This document shows positions 60,950-64,000 of a stretch of DNA of 64,000 nucleotides, piece by piece (position 1 is the first letter of the stretch; each line of letters starts with the position of its first letter). A program made the position numbers and the translations under genes. Source of the DNA: an uncultured Bradyrhizobium sp. (GTDB taxonomy: Bacteria; Pseudomonadota; Alphaproteobacteria; Rhizobiales; Xanthobacteraceae); NCBI RefSeq assembly GCF_936928535.1, contig NZ_CAKZHY010000171.1:62001-126000 (forward strand), written 5' to 3'. The notes below the pieces were generated by a model. It had not been told where the DNA came from. It searched no databases and was given only the letters and a program-made list of their open reading frames with translations.

Positions 60950-61434
60950 CGATGTTTGTGGCGACGATGGCCGCCGCCACCGCCCAGATTGGCGAGCCGC
61001 ATGATCTGCGGGATCATCGCCATCATGTCGCCGCCGCCGGCGCCGCCGAGCATGCCCATGATATCGCTGCCGCCCATGCCGCCCATTCCCATCGGCATGC
61101 CGCCGCCCGTCGGCGCGTAGCCGGCGCCGTAATTGGGCGCGCCGAGATTGCCGCCGCCTAAACCGCCCATGCCGCCGCTCATGATGCCACCGAACCCGCC
61201 GCCGCCGTTCTCCATCATGCGGCTCATCATCGGGCCCATGGTCTGCATCAGCATGGCGAAGCGGCGCTTGCCCATCTTGGCTTTCATCATCTCCAGCATC
61301 GGCGCCATCTGGGTCATCATGTCCCCGCCGCCGGCACCTCCGCCAAGGAACTGCGCTTTGGCCGGCGCGCTCGAAACTGAAAGCAGCAGCAGCACGGCAG
61401 CTGCCTGGCAGATCACCTTGTCCGCACCTCTCAT
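60946..61434 (-). CDS. secreted Gly/Met-rich protein with His/Arg tail
   Basis: The 162-residue product has a signal peptide (residues 1-27, ending APAKA), then a methionine-rich helical region (MMTQMAPMLEMMKAKMGKR), glycine/methionine repeats (GGMGGLGGG, GGMPMGMGGMGG) and a basic tail GGHRRHKHR. Met-rich and His-rich stretches suggest binding of copper or silver ions, but no family is known to me. GAGGAGC before the ATG at 61434 supports the start. The opposite-strand proline-rich frame is a shadow. Confidence 0.8.
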   Translation of the reverse strand: MRGADKVICQAAAVLLLLSVSSAPAKAQFLGGGAGGGDMMTQMAPMLEMMKAKMGKRRFAMLMQTMGPMMSRMMENGGGGFGGIMSGGMGGLGGGNLGAPNYGAGYAPTGGGMPMGMGGMGGSDIMGMLGGAGGGDMMAMIPQIMRLANLGGGGGHRRHKHR

Positions 61435-61534
61435 GGCATGCTCCTCGCGTGCGTGGCGCCGCCGGGACAGCGAGGCCGTCAGGACGCACGCGGCCATGTT
61501 TACGGCCGATGAGGAGATGGCTCTGTGAGAAAGA

Positions 61535-61936
61535 TCACGCTGCAGGAGCGGGGAAAGCCTTGTGCATGGCGATCATTGCGGCCTTGGTCTGCTCCTGCAC
61601 GTAAGGCGCAAGCTCGTTCGGCAGCATGTCGATGATCCAGACCAGGCGGCAGCTTGCTTCGCCGTCGGCGATCACCTGCACCGAGGCGCTGTAATGCGTC
61701 AGCCGCTCATTGTTGATCGCATAAACCAGCCGCTGCCTGTTGTCGTCGCAATCGACCAGCACCTCGCGCGCGACCGCGCCATTGGCGAAGGTGACGATGC
61801 GCGCATCGCCATCGAGCGAGCACGCCGTGACGAATCCCGGCACCAGCCGCTGCGGCAGCGCGCCGAAATCGCGCACCGCGTCCCAGACGTCGCGGGCCGG
61901 CGCGGGGAGGGAAACGTCATTGTGGATGGAGGCCAT
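61535..61936 (-). CDS. SRPBCC (START-like) family protein
   Basis: The 133-residue protein has the helix-grip pattern: VSLPAPARDVWDAVRDFGAL at the N-terminus, a run of beta strands, and a long C-terminal helix (VQEQTKAAMIAMHKAF). It resembles polyketide-cyclase/dehydrase-like proteins that bind small hydrophobic ligands. No substrate can be inferred. Confidence 0.85.
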   Translation of the reverse strand: MASIHNDVSLPAPARDVWDAVRDFGALPQRLVPGFVTACSLDGDARIVTFANGAVAREVLVDCDDNRQRLVYAINNERLTHYSASVQVIADGEASCRLVWIIDMLPNELAPYVQEQTKAAMIAMHKAFPAPAA

Positions 61937-61956
61937 GGAATTCCCATTATGTTGGA

Positions 61957-62034
61957 GTCATTCCGGGGCGCGCGTAGCGCGAACCCGGAATCTCGAGATT
62001 CCGGGTCTGGTGCTACGCACCATCCCGGAATGAC
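61957..62034. repeat. dispersed palindromic repeat, GTCATTCCGGG type (second copy)
   Basis: GTCATTCCGGGGCGCGCGTAGCGCGAACCCGGAATCTCGAGATTCCGGGTCTGGTGCTACGCACCATCCCGGAATGAC in pattern; same layout as 21141-21218, with changes compensated in the inner stem (GGTCCTTCGGACC becomes GGTGCTACGCACC). Confidence 0.88.
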
Positions 62035-62061
62035 GGCACATCTGGCGCGTCTCGTCGCAGC

Positions 62062-62421
62062 TCACGTACAAACCGCCTCGACATTGTTGCCATCGGGATC
62101 GATCAGGAACGCCGCGTAATAGGTCGGGCTGTAATCCTTGCGCGGGCCGGCGCCGCCGTTGTCATGGCCGCCGCTCTTCAGGCCCTCGCGGTGAAACGCC
62201 TTCACCGCATTATGATCCCCGGCGCGAAACGCGATATGCGCGCCGTCGGCCTTGCGGCCCTTGTTCAGATGCAGCCAGAGCGCCGGCTCGCCCTTCGGAC
62301 CGAAGCCGGCATAGCCGTCGCCGCTCGAGCACAGCACGTAACCGAGTGGCGCCAATGCCGCGGTGTAGAAGCGCGTGGCGACGTCGAGGTCGGCAACGCG
62401 CAGTCCGATATGGTCGTACAT
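62062..62421 (-). CDS. VOC (glyoxalase/bleomycin resistance-like) family protein
   Basis: The 119-residue protein has one vicinal-oxygen-chelate fold: DHIGLRVADL at the start (metal-binding H), HIAFRAGD in the middle and DPDGNNVEAVC at the end (metal-binding E). The family includes dioxygenases, isomerases and resistance proteins. The ATG at 62421 follows GGAGATGATC; an ATG at 62433 would add four residues. Confidence 0.88.
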   Translation of the reverse strand: MYDHIGLRVADLDVATRFYTAALAPLGYVLCSSGDGYAGFGPKGEPALWLHLNKGRKADGAHIAFRAGDHNAVKAFHREGLKSGGHDNGGAGPRKDYSPTYYAAFLIDPDGNNVEAVCT

Positions 62422-62477
62422 GATCATCTCCATTGCAAAGCGCGCCGCTCGCTGGCGCGTGTCGGAGAGGACCCTAG

Positions 62478-63317
62478 TCAGTTGAGGGTGAGCTGCTCTT
62501 GGAGAATCTTGCGCTTCCCCTTCGAGGCCTGCCGGAATTTTGTCGGCGACAGGCCCGCGGCGCGGTGGAAGGTGCGGACGAAGTTGGAGAGGTCGCCGAA
62601 GCCGACGTCATAGGCGATGTCGGTGACCGCGATGTCGTCGTCCGCGAGCAGGCGCGCCGCGTGTCGCAGCCGCGAGCGCACCAGATATTGATGCGGGGTG
62701 ACACCGAGCACGCCCGAGAACAGCCGCAGGAAGTGGAACGGGCTCAGGCCTGCCAGCTGTGCGACCTGTTCGAGATCGATCTCGGCATGCGAATTGTCGT
62801 CGATCCACAGCGCGGCTTCCACCGCGCGGCGCCGATCGCGCGCCGTCGGCGAGGCCTTCTTGCGCGGCTTGCCCGAGACGATCTCGACGAAGCGGCCGGC
62901 GAGGATCTGGCCGACTTCGTCGAGGCCGAGATCGCTGTTGCCATCTGCCGCCGCCTGCGCGAGTTCGCCCAGCACCATCAGCTCGGGCAACGGCGGCGTC
63001 GCGCCGACCTGCCAGGTCTCGCGTCGTCCGCCCAGCGCATCGACCAGATCCTCGCTGAAGAAGAACGACAGGCAGACGTCGCCGCAGACATGCTCATGCG
63101 TGCAGGTGTATTCGTCGCCGGGCGCGCCGACCAGCAGCGAGCCCGCCACCAGCTCGAAGAAGCCGGCGCGGCAATGGCAGCCGAAGCTTCCTGAACGGAC
63201 ATAGGCGATGGAATGACCGCTGCGGCACTCGGCAAAGGGCTGATCGCCCGGCCCCGCGTCGCAGCGAAACTCGGAGACCGTCATCGCCTGTGACGTCAGC
63301 AGCGTGGTCGCATCCAT
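62478..63317 (-). CDS. AraC-family regulator with Cys/His-rich cupin domain
   Basis: The 279-residue protein has a C-terminal AraC DNA-binding domain (two helix-turn-helix units: LEQVAQLAGLSPFHFLRLF and VTDIAYDVGFGDLSNFVRTFH) and an N-terminal cupin-like domain with clustered cysteines and histidines (FGCHCRAG; YTCTHEHVCGDVC). These could bind a metal or sense thiol-reactive compounds. It follows ogt by nine bases on the same strand and is probably co-transcribed. Confidence 0.88.
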   Translation of the reverse strand: MDATTLLTSQAMTVSEFRCDAGPGDQPFAECRSGHSIAYVRSGSFGCHCRAGFFELVAGSLLVGAPGDEYTCTHEHVCGDVCLSFFFSEDLVDALGGRRETWQVGATPPLPELMVLGELAQAAADGNSDLGLDEVGQILAGRFVEIVSGKPRKKASPTARDRRRAVEAALWIDDNSHAEIDLEQVAQLAGLSPFHFLRLFSGVLGVTPHQYLVRSRLRHAARLLADDDIAVTDIAYDVGFGDLSNFVRTFHRAAGLSPTKFRQASKGKRKILQEQLTLN

Positions 63318-63326
63318 TCCAGATAT

Positions 63327-63905
63327 TTAGGAAGGCGAGCGCGGCGGGGCAACGGGCAGCAGCACCTCGAACAGCGTCTTGCTGGCGATCGGGTGGGCGC
63401 CTTCGAGCGCCAGCAGCCGCCGCTTGGAGATCACTCCGCCATAAGGCGAGATCCGGTCGGCATAGCCGCCGGCTTCCAGCACCCGGTGGCAGGGCACGAT
63501 GATCATGTAGGGATTTCGCGCAATCGCCTGCGCCACCGAATGCGCGGCACCCGAGGCGCCCAGCGCCTTCGCGATCTCGTGATAGGTGCGGGTTTCCCCG
63601 CGGGGGATGGTGCAGGTGTATTCGTAGACCCGCCGGTTGAAAGCCGGTACCTCGCCGGCGTCCAGGCTGACGTCGGAAAAATCGGGATCGCTGCCCTGCA
63701 GCAAGCCGACGATGCCCTCGATGGCGAGCTCGGTGTTAACAGGCACCGCCTGCTCGCGCGCTTCAGGATGGACCTGGAAAATCCGGCGGCGGGTGTCGAT
63801 CTCCCGCGCCTCGGGCAATTGCACGGCCACGACACCGGTGCTGCTCCAGATGATGCCGCAGCGCCCTATCGCCGTGTCGAATATCGTGTAGCCACGCCCC
63901 ACCAT
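63327..63905 (-). CDS. ogt: methylated-DNA--protein-cysteine methyltransferase
   Basis: The 192-residue protein has the active-site PCHRV with C139, preceded by the winged-helix region RGETRTYHEIAKALG that flips the base. It repairs O6-alkylguanine by transferring the alkyl group to itself. The ATG at 63905 gives a normal N-terminus; an upstream frame to 63965 is unlikely. It is first in a two-gene unit with the AraC regulator. Confidence 0.93.
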   Translation of the reverse strand: MVGRGYTIFDTAIGRCGIIWSSTGVVAVQLPEAREIDTRRRIFQVHPEAREQAVPVNTELAIEGIVGLLQGSDPDFSDVSLDAGEVPAFNRRVYEYTCTIPRGETRTYHEIAKALGASGAAHSVAQAIARNPYMIIVPCHRVLEAGGYADRISPYGGVISKRRLLALEGAHPIASKTLFEVLLPVAPPRSPS

Positions 63906-64000
63906 GCACACGCCCCACTCAGTGCACGTTGCTCCCCCGACAGGGTAATCATAACACTGCCACAATTCGGCGCACCTGGAATCTTGCCAGGACGCTAACA
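63906..64000. other. right edge of window, no gene seen
   Basis: These 95 bases lie upstream of ogt and should contain its promoter. I see no coding frame with a credible start and no strong palindrome. Confidence 0.4.

Noticed and set aside
61133..61528. Proline-rich plus-strand frame opposite the Gly/Met-rich protein
   Set aside because: Glycine codons read in antisense give proline; the minus strand has a signal peptide and a ribosome-binding site.
4348..62034. Repeated palindromes as a CRISPR array
   Set aside because: Copies are dispersed singly, lack regular spacers and there are no cas genes.

Overview
The window is high-GC DNA with dense gene packing and gene families typical of Bradyrhizobium. 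The strongest pointers are a LuxR/LuxI pair that closely resembles BjaR/BjaI, a DbjA-like haloalkane dehalogenase, box-type aerobic benzoyl-CoA genes, GcrA, a two-domain dCTP deaminase, a SAM-II riboswitch in front of metZ, and many dispersed palindromic intergenic repeats. The species was not determined. It reads as ordinary chromosome: I see no tRNA, rRNA, CRISPR array, insertion sequence, phage or attachment site.

Layout. 1-2.9 kb: the 3' end of a cytochrome P450, a slipin and a type II NADH dehydrogenase. 3.2-13.1 kb: an orphan ABC substrate-binding protein, then a minus-strand shikimate-funnelling locus (LysR regulator, shikimate dehydrogenase, complete Liv-type ABC transporter, QuiC-type 3-dehydroshikimate dehydratase with an HPPD-like C-terminal domain). 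13.3-15.3 kb: bjaR-bjaI quorum sensing and a small conserved-looking protein. 15.6-18.9 kb: a second Liv-type ABC operon without a binding protein. 19-23.5 kb: a secreted Ala/Thr/Pro-rich protein, then a glutamine-synthetase-like ligase and a Rieske oxygenase divergent from an IclR regulator. 23.5-25.2 kb: transglutaminase-like protein, small CxxC protein, truncated haemoglobin. 25.4-32.8 kb: the benzoate (box) locus: boxR, benzoate-CoA ligase, alpha/beta hydrolase, DUF309-like protein, boxC, boxB. 32.9-38.4 kb: SDR, polysaccharide deacetylase, OmpA-like protein, TetR plus DbjA-like dehalogenase. 38.8-46.7 kb: flippase-like membrane protein, then phoR-pstSCAB-phoU-phoB with a clear PHO box. 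46.8-51.2 kb: gcrA, argD-argF-hslO. 51.3-54.9 kb: apaG, opgC and two SGNH-type proteins. 55-64 kb: metZ with a SAM-II riboswitch and terminator, dcd, PAS protein, an unknown protein, MATE exporter, Gly/Met-rich secreted protein, SRPBCC and VOC proteins, AraC regulator and ogt.

How the parts may work together. Two aromatic funnels are visible: shikimate to protocatechuate in the first 13 kb, and benzoate through benzoyl-CoA epoxide chemistry at 25-33 kb. TGCA-N6-TGCA sites of the kind described for BzdR/BoxR lie in front of boxC (29567-29580) and, as a triple repeat, in front of the binding-protein-less ABC operon (15416-15439). This suggests that the ABC operon belongs to the BoxR regulon and carries benzoate or a related acid. 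The least explained module is the ligase/Rieske oxygenase/IclR set at 19.7-23.5 kb.
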